A stretch of 64,000 bases of DNA from a bacterium. Its GTDB lineage: Bacteria; Bacillota; Clostridia; Oscillospirales; Oscillospiraceae. The position numbers and the translations under genes were made by a program. Under the pieces are notes generated by a model. That model searched no databases. It saw nothing but the letters and a program-made list of their open reading frames with translations, and had not been told where the DNA came from. The stretch covers positions 60,062 through 124,061 of the forward strand of contig JAQXJT010000041.1 of NCBI GenBank assembly GCA_029009095.1, read 5' to 3'. Shown here piece after piece: positions 35,725 through 43,462 of the stretch (position 1 is its first letter; every line of letters begins with the position of its first letter).

Positions 35725-37245
35725 ATGGAACCGATGGCGTACAAACGCTGTCTGGAGATCAAAAAGCCGGACGGGCAGGACGCGCTCGCCAACCGGGAGA
35801 GGCTGCTCTCGGCGCTGGGCGATATCCCGGCGAGGGTGACGCTGCCGGTAATGCAGCGCCTCTACCCGCTGCTGCAAGACGCGGATTATCGCGTAACGGT
35901 GACGCTCTCCCCCTCGGAGCTGGGGTGGGACGTGATATGCATTGAGCCGGGGGACACCACCGGACGGCTCTACGGTCTGGCGCTGGATATCGGCAGCACC
36001 ACGCTGGAGATGGAGCTGCTGGATCTGAACAGCGGCGCCACGCTTGCCAACGTCCAGCGGGAAAACCGCCAGCGCGCCATGGGCGACAACATCCTTGACA
36101 GGATCGTGGCCGTGAAAGCGGATATTCGGAATTTGGAGCGGCTGCGCTCCTATGTGGTGGAGGACATCTCCGCCATGATCTCGCTCTGCTGCGCCGAGGC
36201 CGGGGTGGAGAGCGGGGAGATCGCGGTTCTGGTGGCCGCGGGCAACACCACTATGATGCACTTTCTCTACGGCTGCGACCCCTGGCAGGTGTTCCAGAGC
36301 CCCTACACCCCGGTATTCTACGACCCGGGCATCGTCTGCGCCGCTGAGCTGGGCCTGCCGCTGAACTGCAATGTGGTCGCCATGCCCGCCGTGGCCAACT
36401 ACCTGGGCGGGGATATCACCTCTGGCCTGCTCATGACCGATATGGACACACGGGAGGATCCGGCCATGCTGCTGGACATCGGCACCAACGGGGAACTGGC
36501 CTTTGGCTGCCGCGACTATCTGCTGCTGGGCGCGGGGGCCGCCGGGCCGGCGCTGGAGGGCGCCGTCAGCGAGCGGGGAATGCGGGCCGAGCCGGGCGCC
36601 ATCTCCTCCATCTCCATTGGGGAGGATAACATCCTCCGATATACCACCATCGGCGGCGAGCCGCCCCGGGGCATCTGCGGCTCGGGGATCCTGGATCTGA
36701 TCGCCCAGGGCTATCTGGCCGGATGGATCGCCGGAAACGGAACCATCAACCCCGGAGCTTCCGACTGCATTTCCTATGTATGGGACGAGCTCCGGCAGCA
36801 GAATATCCCCGCTATCGAGTACGCCCCAGGGATGTTCCTCTCCGAGAGTGACATCGCCGAATGGATCCGCTGCAAAGCGGCCGCTTTCACCATGGTGGCT
36901 ACGCTGCTGGATCACTGCGGGCTGACCCCGGACGACATCGGCCGGCTCTACCTCTCCGGCGGCTTTGGCACCCACTACGATCTGGAGTCCGCCATCACGG
37001 TGGGACTCTATCCGGACTTGCCCCGGGATCGCTTCACCATTCTGGGCAACTCCTCCCTCCAGGGCGCCAAGCTCTTGCTGACCGACCGGAAAAATATGGA
37101 GCGGCTGCGGCATTTCCAGGAGATGGGCGTTTACCTCCAGTTCGGAGAGATGGAGCGTTTTCTGGAGAACATGATCGCCGCCCAGTTCCTTCCCCACACG
37201 GACGCGCGGCTCTATCCCAGCGTTCACCCCCGGAAAAAGCCATAA
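35725..37245 (+). CDS. ASKHA-domain (DUF4445) corrinoid-activation-type ATPase without ferredoxin domain
   Basis: A 506-residue protein matching the linker, middle and ASKHA parts of RACo/RamA-like proteins that reductively reactivate corrinoid proteins: 'GLALDIGSTTLEMELLDL', 'VLVAAGNTTMMHFLYG', 'MLLDIGTNGELAFGC', 'GAGAAGPALEGAVSERGMRAEPGAI' (in parts) and 'YLSGGFGTHYDLESA'. The usual N-terminal 2Fe-2S ferredoxin domain is absent: the protein starts at the linker. GAGGAGG 7 bases upstream picks ATG 35725 over 35719. No corrinoid protein or methyltransferase gene is nearby, so the partner is unknown. It stands alone between a promoter and a terminator. Confidence 0.82.
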   Translation: MEPMAYKRCLEIKKPDGQDALANRERLLSALGDIPARVTLPVMQRLYPLLQDADYRVTVTLSPSELGWDVICIEPGDTTGRLYGLALDIGSTTLEMELLDLNSGATLANVQRENRQRAMGDNILDRIVAVKADIRNLERLRSYVVEDISAMISLCCAEAGVESGEIAVLVAAGNTTMMHFLYGCDPWQVFQSPYTPVFYDPGIVCAAELGLPLNCNVVAMPAVANYLGGDITSGLLMTDMDTREDPAMLLDIGTNGELAFGCRDYLLLGAGAAGPALEGAVSERGMRAEPGAISSISIGEDNILRYTTIGGEPPRGICGSGILDLIAQGYLAGWIAGNGTINPGASDCISYVWDELRQQNIPAIEYAPGMFLSESDIAEWIRCKAAAFTMVATLLDHCGLTPDDIGRLYLSGGFGTHYDLESAITVGLYPDLPRDRFTILGNSSLQGAKLLLTDRKNMERLRHFQEMGVYLQFGEMERFLENMIAAQFLPHTDARLYPSVHPRKKP

Positions 37246-37251
37246 AAAACC

Positions 37252-37284
37252 ACGGGCGGCGCCTTCCGGACGCCGCCCGTTTTC
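37252..37284. terminator. Bidirectional terminator between ASKHA gene and cotJ operon
   Basis: Perfect ten-base arms ACGGGCGGCG / CGCCGCCCGT, A6 before and TTTTCCTTT after, serving both convergent units. Confidence 0.9.
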
Positions 37285-37291
37285 CTTTGGC

Positions 37292-37888
37292 TCAGTCGTG
37301 GAAAGCCGGGTTCATATAGTACACGTTGGAGTGATCCAGCCGGTCAGTGGCCAGCGCCAGTGCCTCGCCGAAGCGTTGGAAATGTACAATCTCCCGCTCC
37401 CGTAGGAAGCGGATGACATTGTTCACATCCGCATCGTCGGAGAGGCGGAGAATGTTGTCATAGGTGGTGCGGGCTTTCTGTTCGGCTGCCATATTCTCGG
37501 TGAGGTCGGTGATCACATCCCCCTTTACGCCGATGCCGACGGCGTTCCAGGGCACGCCGCCCGCCGACTGGGGGAACACGCCCACCGTGTGATCCACGAA
37601 ATAGGCGTCATAGCCCTCCGCTTTGATCTGTTCGGGGGTGAGGTTCCTCGTCAGCTGGTGCACCAGCGTACCCACCATCTCCAGGTGGGAGAGCTCCTCC
37701 GTGCCTATGTCCGTGAGTACGCCCTTCAGCTCCGGCCAAGGCATGGAAAAGCGCTGGCTCAGATAGCGCAGCGAAGCGCCCAGCTCCCCGTCGGGGCCGC
37801 CGTACTGGCTGATGATGAACTTGGCCAGCGCCGCATTGGGCTGGGCGATCTTAATGGGATATTGCAGCTTCTTTTCATACACAAACAT
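37292..37888 (-). CDS. cotJC: CotJC-type manganese catalase family spore coat protein
   Basis: A 198-residue ferritin-like four-helix protein of the manganese catalase family. Metal ligands are visible in 'DIGTEELSHLEMVG' (EExxH) and 'ENMAAEQKARTTYDN' plus 'REREIVHFQRFGEAL' (ExxH). CotJC is a spore coat component in Bacillus; catalase-type peroxide removal is possible. GGAGGG at the end of the upstream gene supports ATG 37888. Second gene of the cotJ operon, three bases after the fused cotJA-cotJB frame. Confidence 0.92.
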   Translation of the reverse strand: MFVYEKKLQYPIKIAQPNAALAKFIISQYGGPDGELGASLRYLSQRFSMPWPELKGVLTDIGTEELSHLEMVGTLVHQLTRNLTPEQIKAEGYDAYFVDHTVGVFPQSAGGVPWNAVGIGVKGDVITDLTENMAAEQKARTTYDNILRLSDDADVNNVIRFLREREIVHFQRFGEALALATDRLDHSNVYYMNPAFHD

Positions 37889-37891
37889 GGT

Positions 37892-38341
37892 TTAACCCTC
37901 CGTCTGATTGTCCCAGGGCCAGGGGTCGTTGAGCCAGGTGAAGCAATCGGAATCCACCATGTCGCTCTTCATCACCGGGCCGTAGCACGCCACATACCGC
38001 CGTTTCCCCTCTTCAGCCAGTTTCAGCAGCTCCTTATATACGGTAAACGCCTCCTGGTCGTTGGGATGGGTATCCAGATAAAGGGCGAGATCGTGGGCGG
38101 CGAAATCCAGCGCCATCAGCTCCCGGGCCGGCACATCCGCCGCATCGGTGTTCACGATATTCCACAGCGGGAGATCCAGCCCAGGAAACAGCGTACCCCG
38201 GTAGAGGGCCTTTTCTCCCTCATAACGGGGCGTGCTGCTCTGCTGCCGGGGCACAAAGCCCACTGCCAGCGGCGCGCAGGAGGGAAGTGCGCCCTCTTTG
38301 TAGCCGCAGTCGTTATTGTTGTTCATGATTCGTGTATCCAC
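37892..38341 (-). CDS. CotJA-CotJB fusion spore coat protein
   Basis: One continuous frame of 149 residues joins two families. The first half has the CotJA pattern 'LPSCAPLAVGFVPRQ...ALYRGTLFPGLDLP'; the second half has the CotJB pattern 'ALDFAAHDLALYLDTHPNDQEAF...YGPV' and 'CFTWLNDPWPW' at the end. In Bacillus these are separate proteins of 82 and 87 residues encoded before cotJC. GTG 38341 has GGAGG at 8-base spacing; ATG 38380 is longer but lacks a ribosome site, ATG 38326 is further from it. Expected in the inner spore coat with CotJC. Confidence 0.86.
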   Translation of the reverse strand: MDTRIMNNNNDCGYKEGALPSCAPLAVGFVPRQQSSTPRYEGEKALYRGTLFPGLDLPLWNIVNTDAADVPARELMALDFAAHDLALYLDTHPNDQEAFTVYKELLKLAEEGKRRYVACYGPVMKSDMVDSDCFTWLNDPWPWDNQTEG

Positions 38342-38442
38342 ATTGAATTCCTCCAGATTGAACTCAGGCGATGCCTTCATCTCATGCTATGCACGGAGGC
38401 AGGTGCGGGGCAACGATTATGTAAATCTTTTCGTCGGGCCTA

Positions 38443-38471
38443 TTGAAAGGAAAAACCTTTGCTGTTATAAT
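38443..38471 (+). promoter_or_regulatory. Predicted sigma-A promoter of the P-type ATPase-like gene
   Basis: TTGAAA (38443-38448), 17-base spacer, TATAAT (38466-38471). Start expected near 38478; the gene begins at 38510. Confidence 0.72.
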
Positions 38472-38509
38472 AATTCAACAAAGTATGTATGAATTCGGAG
38501 GTGGCATTG

Positions 38510-40411
38510 ATGGGAGACAAGGAAATCAACCCCATCGAGTTTGAGGAGCAGCACGCGAAAACGGCGGCCTTCCTGGGGATCGACCTCTACACATGGGCTT
38601 CCCTGGCGGTGTCGTCCCTCTGTTTCGTGGCGGGGCTGTTCTTCTCCTCGGGCAGCCTTATGAGGCTGATCCTCATGCTTGTCAGCTTCGTCGCCTCCGG
38701 TTACGGTGTGGTCTCGGGAGCGGTGGAAAAGCTGCTCACGGAGCACGAAGTGGATGAGAAGCTGCTGGTGGTCGCCGCCGCGTTCCTCTCTTTTCTCACG
38801 CACATGGAGGTGGACGGAGCCGCGCTGATGCTTTTCTACTGCCTGACGCACCTCGCCCTCCGCTATGTGTCCGCCCGCTCCGAACGGAGCGTTATGGCCG
38901 CGGTGGATCCCCGGGCAAACCGGGCCGTGCTGCTGGACGACGAGGGAGAGGAGACCGTGGACGCGGCTTCACTGAAGCCGGGCGACACCATTCTGCTCCG
39001 GCCCGGGGATGTGTCCCCGGTGGACGCCGTGGTGCTGGACGGCTACAGCACGGTGGATATTTCCGCCGTTACGGGACAGCAGGAGGGCCGGACAGTGGAG
39101 GAGGGCGACAGCGTGCCCTCCGGCGCCCGGAACCTCACCTCCCAGCTCCAGCTGGAGGTAGCCGCTCCTTACAACAGCTCCACGATGGATCGTATGTGGG
39201 AGCTGCTCCGCGGCGAGGGGGAGGAGAGCCGCTGGGAGGACTATCTGGAGAAGTACCGCCGCCTTTTCGTCCCCGTGTCCGTGGCGCTCACCGCCGTGCT
39301 GACGGTGCTCTTTACGCTGATCTTCCGCAGCGGTGTGGGCGTGGCGCTCCACCGGGCGCTGGTGGTGCTCATCGTGGCCAATCCCGCCGCCTTCGCCGCC
39401 GCCCTGGCTATGACCTATTTTATCGGGATGCACGGTGCTGCCCGCCGGGGTGTCATCTTCAAGGGTCACGGTGCGCTGGACGCCGCCGCCAACTGCAAGG
39501 CCATGGTCTTTGACCGGGACGGCACCGTCACCAGCCGGGATTTCCGGGTGGAGGCCATACACGCCGGGCGGATCGATGCTGACATTTTACTGAAAGCCTC
39601 CGCCCATGCCGCCGCCAACGCTTCCGCAGAGTCCATGCGGGCCATCGTGGCGGCCTACGGCGGCCCCATCGACTACTCCATGATCGGCAATTTTGTGGAA
39701 TACCCCGAGGGCATCAGCGTGGAGATTGACGGCATCCCTGTGCTCATAGGCAGCCGGGACTTTCTGCTGGGCAACAGCGTGACCCTGGGAGAGAACGATG
39801 GGCGGGATACTCCCGCGCTCCATGTCTCTCTGGGCGGGCAGTTTGCCGGGAGCATCCTGTTGAGCAATTCCGTGCAGCCGGGCTGCCAGGAGACCATGTC
39901 TGCACTGGACGGTATGGGCTGCCGGGATGTGGTCCTTCTCAGCGAAGAGGAGGGGGAGAAGACCGCCGCCTTGGCGCAGCAGTGCGGCATCCACAAGTAC
40001 TACGCGCAGTGCCTGCCCATGGACAAGCTGGCCCGTATTCAGGAGATCCGCGAACGGAACAGCGACGGAGCCACCATCTATGTGACGGCCTCTGACGCCG
40101 AGGGCGCGAATTTCGCCTGCGCGGACGCCGGGATGTATCTGGGCGCGCTGGATGGCGAGGGCGCCGCCGAGGCGCAGATCATCGCCATGGGCGGCAGTGT
40201 TACCTGCACAGCCGAGGCGCTGCGCAGCGCCGGGATCACCGATAAAGTGCTGAAAGAGGCTCTGCTGGGAATCCTGGCCATCAAGGCGGTGCTGCTCCTC
40301 CTCTCTCTGACGGGACTGAGCACGGCGCTCTGGTTTGCCGCGTTGCTGGACGGCTTTGCCGCCGTGGGGGCGGTGCTCAACGCGGTTCGCGCCTTCCCTC
40401 CGGAGAAATGA
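38510..40411 (+). CDS. Degenerate P1B-type (ZntA-like) ATPase
   Basis: A 633-residue protein with P1B-ATPase architecture: membrane segments about 28-120, actuator domain, a pair near 250-310, P/N domains and two C-terminal segments. Key motifs are altered: TGES reads TGQQ (188-191), the membrane CPC reads NPA (291-293), DKTGT reads DRDGT (335-339, phosphorylated Asp kept), the HP motif is missing (around 366), and GDGIND reads TASDAEG (526-532). No metal-binding N-terminal domain. 'GVIFKGHGALDAA' and 'ADAGMYLGALDGEGAAEA' still align with Zn/Cd ATPases. GGAGG 8 bases ahead selects ATG 38510. Probably not a working pump; regulatory or altered role inferred. Confidence 0.8.
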   Translation: MGDKEINPIEFEEQHAKTAAFLGIDLYTWASLAVSSLCFVAGLFFSSGSLMRLILMLVSFVASGYGVVSGAVEKLLTEHEVDEKLLVVAAAFLSFLTHMEVDGAALMLFYCLTHLALRYVSARSERSVMAAVDPRANRAVLLDDEGEETVDAASLKPGDTILLRPGDVSPVDAVVLDGYSTVDISAVTGQQEGRTVEEGDSVPSGARNLTSQLQLEVAAPYNSSTMDRMWELLRGEGEESRWEDYLEKYRRLFVPVSVALTAVLTVLFTLIFRSGVGVALHRALVVLIVANPAAFAAALAMTYFIGMHGAARRGVIFKGHGALDAAANCKAMVFDRDGTVTSRDFRVEAIHAGRIDADILLKASAHAAANASAESMRAIVAAYGGPIDYSMIGNFVEYPEGISVEIDGIPVLIGSRDFLLGNSVTLGENDGRDTPALHVSLGGQFAGSILLSNSVQPGCQETMSALDGMGCRDVVLLSEEEGEKTAALAQQCGIHKYYAQCLPMDKLARIQEIRERNSDGATIYVTASDAEGANFACADAGMYLGALDGEGAAEAQIIAMGGSVTCTAEALRSAGITDKVLKEALLGILAIKAVLLLLSLTGLSTALWFAALLDGFAAVGAVLNAVRAFPPEK

Positions 40412-40419
40412 AAAAGCGA

Positions 40420-40458
40420 CCGGGACGGAGAAAAACGCTCCGTCCCGGATTTTTTTTG
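40420..40458 (+). terminator. Terminator after the P-type ATPase-like gene
   Basis: Perfect 11-base arms CCGGGACGGAG / CTCCGTCCCGG, 7-base loop and eight T after one A. Confidence 0.93.
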
Positions 40459-40526
40459 CCGCTTTGTGAAAGATTTTCCTCCCCTCAGGCATATTCTCTA
40501 TGAAAGGCCTTTCAAGGAGAACAGCA

Positions 40527-41000
40527 ATGAAATCTGATGAACAGCGGATCCTTTTGATCGAGACATACCGGGATATGATCTTCCGCATCGCCTACAGCTA
40601 CACAAAATGTCCGGAAGATGCGGACGATGTGACCCAGGAGGTGCTGCTGCGGCTGCTGCAAAGGGACAAGGAGTTTACCTCCGAGGAGCACCGCCGCAAC
40701 TGGCTCATCCGGGTGACCATCAACCAGTGCCGTATGCTCTTTCGCTCCCCATGGCGCAAATGCGTGTCCATTGAGGACTATGCGGAAAGCCTGAGCTTTG
40801 AAGACCACGATAGCAGCGATCTCTTTACTGCGGTGATGAATTTGGATCGTAAATACCGTCTGGTGGTACTGCTCTATTACTATGAGGGGTACAGTACCGC
40901 CGAGATCGCCGGGCTGCTGCAATGCAGGGAAAGCACGGTCACTACCCGGTTGTTTCGGGCCAGGGAGAAGCTGAGAGATGTGCTGAAGGAGGCAGAATGA
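40527..41000 (+). CDS. Sigma-70 family (ECF-type) RNA polymerase sigma factor
   Basis: A 157-residue ECF sigma factor. Region 2 has 'YRDMIFRIAYSYTKCPEDADDVTQEVLLRLL', region 4 has 'LDRKYRLVVLLYYYEGYSTAEIAGLLQCRESTVTTRLFRAREKLR' (both in parts). AAGGAG seven bases ahead gives ATG 40527; ATG 40500 lacks a site. The stop overlaps the next gene, a membrane protein that is a plausible anti-sigma factor. Signal unknown. Confidence 0.92.
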   Translation: MKSDEQRILLIETYRDMIFRIAYSYTKCPEDADDVTQEVLLRLLQRDKEFTSEEHRRNWLIRVTINQCRMLFRSPWRKCVSIEDYAESLSFEDHDSSDLFTAVMNLDRKYRLVVLLYYYEGYSTAEIAGLLQCRESTVTTRLFRAREKLRDVLKEAE

Positions 41001-41575
41001 TGACGGAACAGGAACGGTTTCAGAGAGCTTTTTCCCCTCTGCACGCCTCCCCAGCCACGACCAGGGAGGTACTGAACAAAATGTCGAATAAAACTGTGTA
41101 TCGCAAACGCTTTGCGCTCCTCGTGGCCGCAGCGGCCGTCATGTCCGCGCTGACCATCGCGGCCACGGCCTACACAGGCCGCTGGGACTTCTGGGGCGTC
41201 AGCGGCCATATCGAGCAGCACCCGGAAAGAGACAGGGGCGTTATCGCCTCCGTCACCGTGGACACCGCGCCTGAGCCCCCGCTAAGTGTGGAGGATGGGC
41301 GGGTGTACTTCACCGCCAACGGGGAGCATCGGGATATCACCGGGGAGTTATCCCTGCAGAACGCCTATATTTACAGCTTCTGCGACGGGGAAGGGGTAGA
41401 ACACATCTTTCTGCTGGGTCTCCACAGCGCAGAACCGGACGATTTCGGCTGGGCCGAATATCTCCGCGGCGGCGACGGGGTCTGGCTGGGTGGCTATGCC
41501 CACAACCATCTCAACGGGGAAGAGGAAAGCCCGTGGTTTGTGAACGGCAAGGCGGCCATCCACTGTCCGTGGTAA
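40997..41575 (+). CDS. Membrane protein, putative anti-sigma partner
   Basis: A 192-residue protein: cytoplasmic N-terminus of about 40 residues (helical, 'RFQRAFSPLHAS'), one membrane segment (about 43-62) and an external domain of 130 residues without a motif I recognise. Topology and translational coupling to the sigma gene (ATGATG/TGA overlap, AAGGAGG ahead) make an anti-sigma role likely. It lacks a zinc-binding anti-sigma motif. A bidirectional hairpin follows. Confidence 0.72.
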   Translation: MMTEQERFQRAFSPLHASPATTREVLNKMSNKTVYRKRFALLVAAAAVMSALTIAATAYTGRWDFWGVSGHIEQHPERDRGVIASVTVDTAPEPPLSVEDGRVYFTANGEHRDITGELSLQNAYIYSFCDGEGVEHIFLLGLHSAEPDDFGWAEYLRGGDGVWLGGYAHNHLNGEEESPWFVNGKAAIHCPW

Positions 41576-41582
41576 AAATATG

Positions 41583-41616
41583 GAAAAGCGGCGCATCGTA
41601 TGATGCACCGCTTTTT
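41583..41616. terminator. Bidirectional terminator between the anti-sigma candidate and DUF5808 genes
   Basis: AAAAGCGGCGCATC / GATGCACCGCTTTT pairing with one mismatch, A and T tracts at the ends. Confidence 0.82.
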
Positions 41617-41624
41617 CATGCCGC

Positions 41625-42953
41625 CTATTGGGCCTGGAGCAGATCGAACACCGCCAGGGTCTCGTCCTCCGTGCTACTGCCCAGCAAATAGCGCTGCCCG
41701 CCCTCCGTGGTGATCAGCAGATAGGGCGGCGCGGTGGGGTCCAGGCAGAGCGTCACATCCCCGGTCTCCTCAGAGGTGAACTTGCCCCGGAGCAGACTCT
41801 CTGTGGCGGTGCCGTAGCTGCGCCACAGCCGCTGGGGCAGAGCTTCCCGCAGTTCGACCTCCACGATGTCCTCCAGAGCTACTTCGTAGCTGCTTCTCCC
41901 GCTGGCCGCCACCAGCGTCTCCTCCCTCACAGAGAGCACCGGCGGCTTCCCGTCCAGGAAGATCAGGGTGAGGGGGAGGGAGAGGATCAGCAGCACCAGC
42001 GCTGCTGCTATGACCTTGCCCGCCGGGTGAGCCAGATTGACGGAGGTATTCACGCCCACCCGGTCATTGACGAAGCAGTGGCTGTCCCGGGGATTGTAGT
42101 AGAGCAGGCCCCAGATCCAGAGATCGTCCTCATCCAGCGGATCTGCGTTGAGATTCTCGGTGAGCCTTTCCTGGGCGCGGCGCACTCTCAGCTCAATGGC
42201 GACAGTGGCAGAGCAAAGACCCAGAGTCACCAGCAGCGTCCCGCACCAAAACCAGAACTCACTGCTCTTTGCCAGCATCAACGCCCCGTTCAGCAGCGCC
42301 ATGGCCCAGGAGGAGAGGATCCACACCTGTCCCCAGCCGTGGCGGCGCACCTCCGTCAGAGCGCGGCTCAGCGCAATGTTCCCGTCAGCGCGCTCGGCGC
42401 GGTTGCGGTACAGGAAGCGGTAGCAAAGCCAGAAAAAGGCGATGCACCCCGCGTCCACAAGATAGGCCACGGCGAAGCTCCGATCCCGGAGCAGGGGGAG
42501 AAGGCTTGCACAAAGGGGCAGCAGGAAGAGGGCAGGGGAGAGCCACCTGGGCTCTTCCATGGCCTCGGTGTCCACGACCACCACGGCGCTGCTCTTTGCC
42601 GCTGCCCAGCCATGCTCCTGCTTGATGCGCCGCAGATGCCTGTTGCAGCGGGCATAGAGCACATAGGGCGCGACACAGACGATGAGGAGCCACAGCATCC
42701 ACACGGCCATGGTGGCGCTCATGTCCGGGAGGAAGAGGCAGGGGACGACCATCGCCATCAAAACGAGGCAGCAGACCTTCAGCTCCCTGCGGAAAGCGGC
42801 CAGACGCCCCAAAACTTCCTCATTCATCCGACCCTCTATGGGAAAGGTGACGCCCACGGCAATGCCTTTCTTGAATTTCGTCTCATTACCCAGCAGGTAA
42901 CACAGCAGTGGGGGCAGCCAGATGATACTACCCCAGAGAAACAGCTTTGTCAT
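41625..42953 (-). CDS. DUF5808-containing multi-pass membrane protein
   Basis: A 442-residue protein with N-terminal membrane segments, several more up to about residue 260, the DUF5808 motif 'DEDDLWIWGLLYYNPRDSHCFVNDRVGVNTSVNLAHPAGK' (in parts, about 285-325), another membrane segment and a C-terminal soluble domain of about 100 residues. Proteins of this kind often pair with YtrA-type GntR regulators, as here: its ATG 42953 overlaps the regulator's stop. Function unknown. Confidence 0.82.
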   Translation of the reverse strand: MTKLFLWGSIIWLPPLLCYLLGNETKFKKGIAVGVTFPIEGRMNEEVLGRLAAFRRELKVCCLVLMAMVVPCLFLPDMSATMAVWMLWLLIVCVAPYVLYARCNRHLRRIKQEHGWAAAKSSAVVVVDTEAMEEPRWLSPALFLLPLCASLLPLLRDRSFAVAYLVDAGCIAFFWLCYRFLYRNRAERADGNIALSRALTEVRRHGWGQVWILSSWAMALLNGALMLAKSSEFWFWCGTLLVTLGLCSATVAIELRVRRAQERLTENLNADPLDEDDLWIWGLLYYNPRDSHCFVNDRVGVNTSVNLAHPAGKVIAAALVLLILSLPLTLIFLDGKPPVLSVREETLVAASGRSSYEVALEDIVEVELREALPQRLWRSYGTATESLLRGKFTSEETGDVTLCLDPTAPPYLLITTEGGQRYLLGSSTEDETLAVFDLLQAQ

Positions 42954-43321
42954 GGTTTGAATCCCTCCAGTAATTGCCGGCACAAAATCAAAATCTCTTC
43001 TGCGCTCAGTCCCCGGAGCCGTAGCTCCGCCAGATGCAGCTCCAGCTCCTCCATACGCTCTTCCGATATGCCGCCGCTCACGGCGCCGCCGGAGATGACC
43101 GCGCCGCTTCGCCGGTCAGTGACGATGTACCCCTCTTTCGCCAGAAGTTGGTAGGCCTTGCTCACCGTCATCATGTTGACGCCGCTCTCCTCGGAGAGGG
43201 CACGGATGGTCGGCAGCCGGTCGCCTGCTTTAACTTCGCCCCGGGCAATGGCCAGCACTACCTGATTGCGAAGCTGAAGGAAGAGGGGCGTATCTTTCTC
43301 AAAATCAAATCGCAGAACCAT
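42950..43321 (-). CDS. GntR (YtrA subfamily) transcriptional regulator
   Basis: A 123-residue repressor: winged helix (residues 10-75) with 'PLFLQLRNQVVLAIARGEVKAGDRLPTIRALSEESGVN' (in parts) and 'YQLLAKEGYIVTDRRSGAVI', plus a short YtrA-type C-terminal helix region instead of a full effector domain. It controls the membrane protein gene with which it overlaps, and very probably itself, since a perfect palindrome lies across its promoter (43334-43354). AGGAGG upstream selects ATG 43321. Confidence 0.92.
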   Translation of the reverse strand: MVLRFDFEKDTPLFLQLRNQVVLAIARGEVKAGDRLPTIRALSEESGVNMMTVSKAYQLLAKEGYIVTDRRSGAVISGGAVSGGISEERMEELELHLAELRLRGLSAEEILILCRQLLEGFKP

Positions 43322-43333
43322 GCTTTTCCTCCT

Positions 43334-43354
43334 TGCATTATCTATAATAATGCA
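43334..43354. promoter_or_regulatory. GntR operator palindrome
   Basis: TGCATTAT-CTATA-ATAATGCA, perfect 8-base arms. It covers the -10 box and reaches close to the ribosome site, ideal for repression by the adjacent YtrA-type GntR protein. Confidence 0.85.
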
Positions 43355-43372
43355 AAATGTCTAAAATGTCAA
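43344..43372 (-). promoter_or_regulatory. Predicted sigma-A promoter of the gntR-DUF5808 operon
   Basis: Minus-strand TTGACA (43372-43367), 17-base spacer, TATTAT (43349-43344) inside the operator palindrome. Confidence 0.8.
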
Positions 43373-43462
43373 TATCAAAACATATAATATGGTTAGGCGC
43401 GGTAGATTTTTCACATTTTATGATGTAGTATAGAAAAAACAGATGGGAGGAGGGGTCATAGG

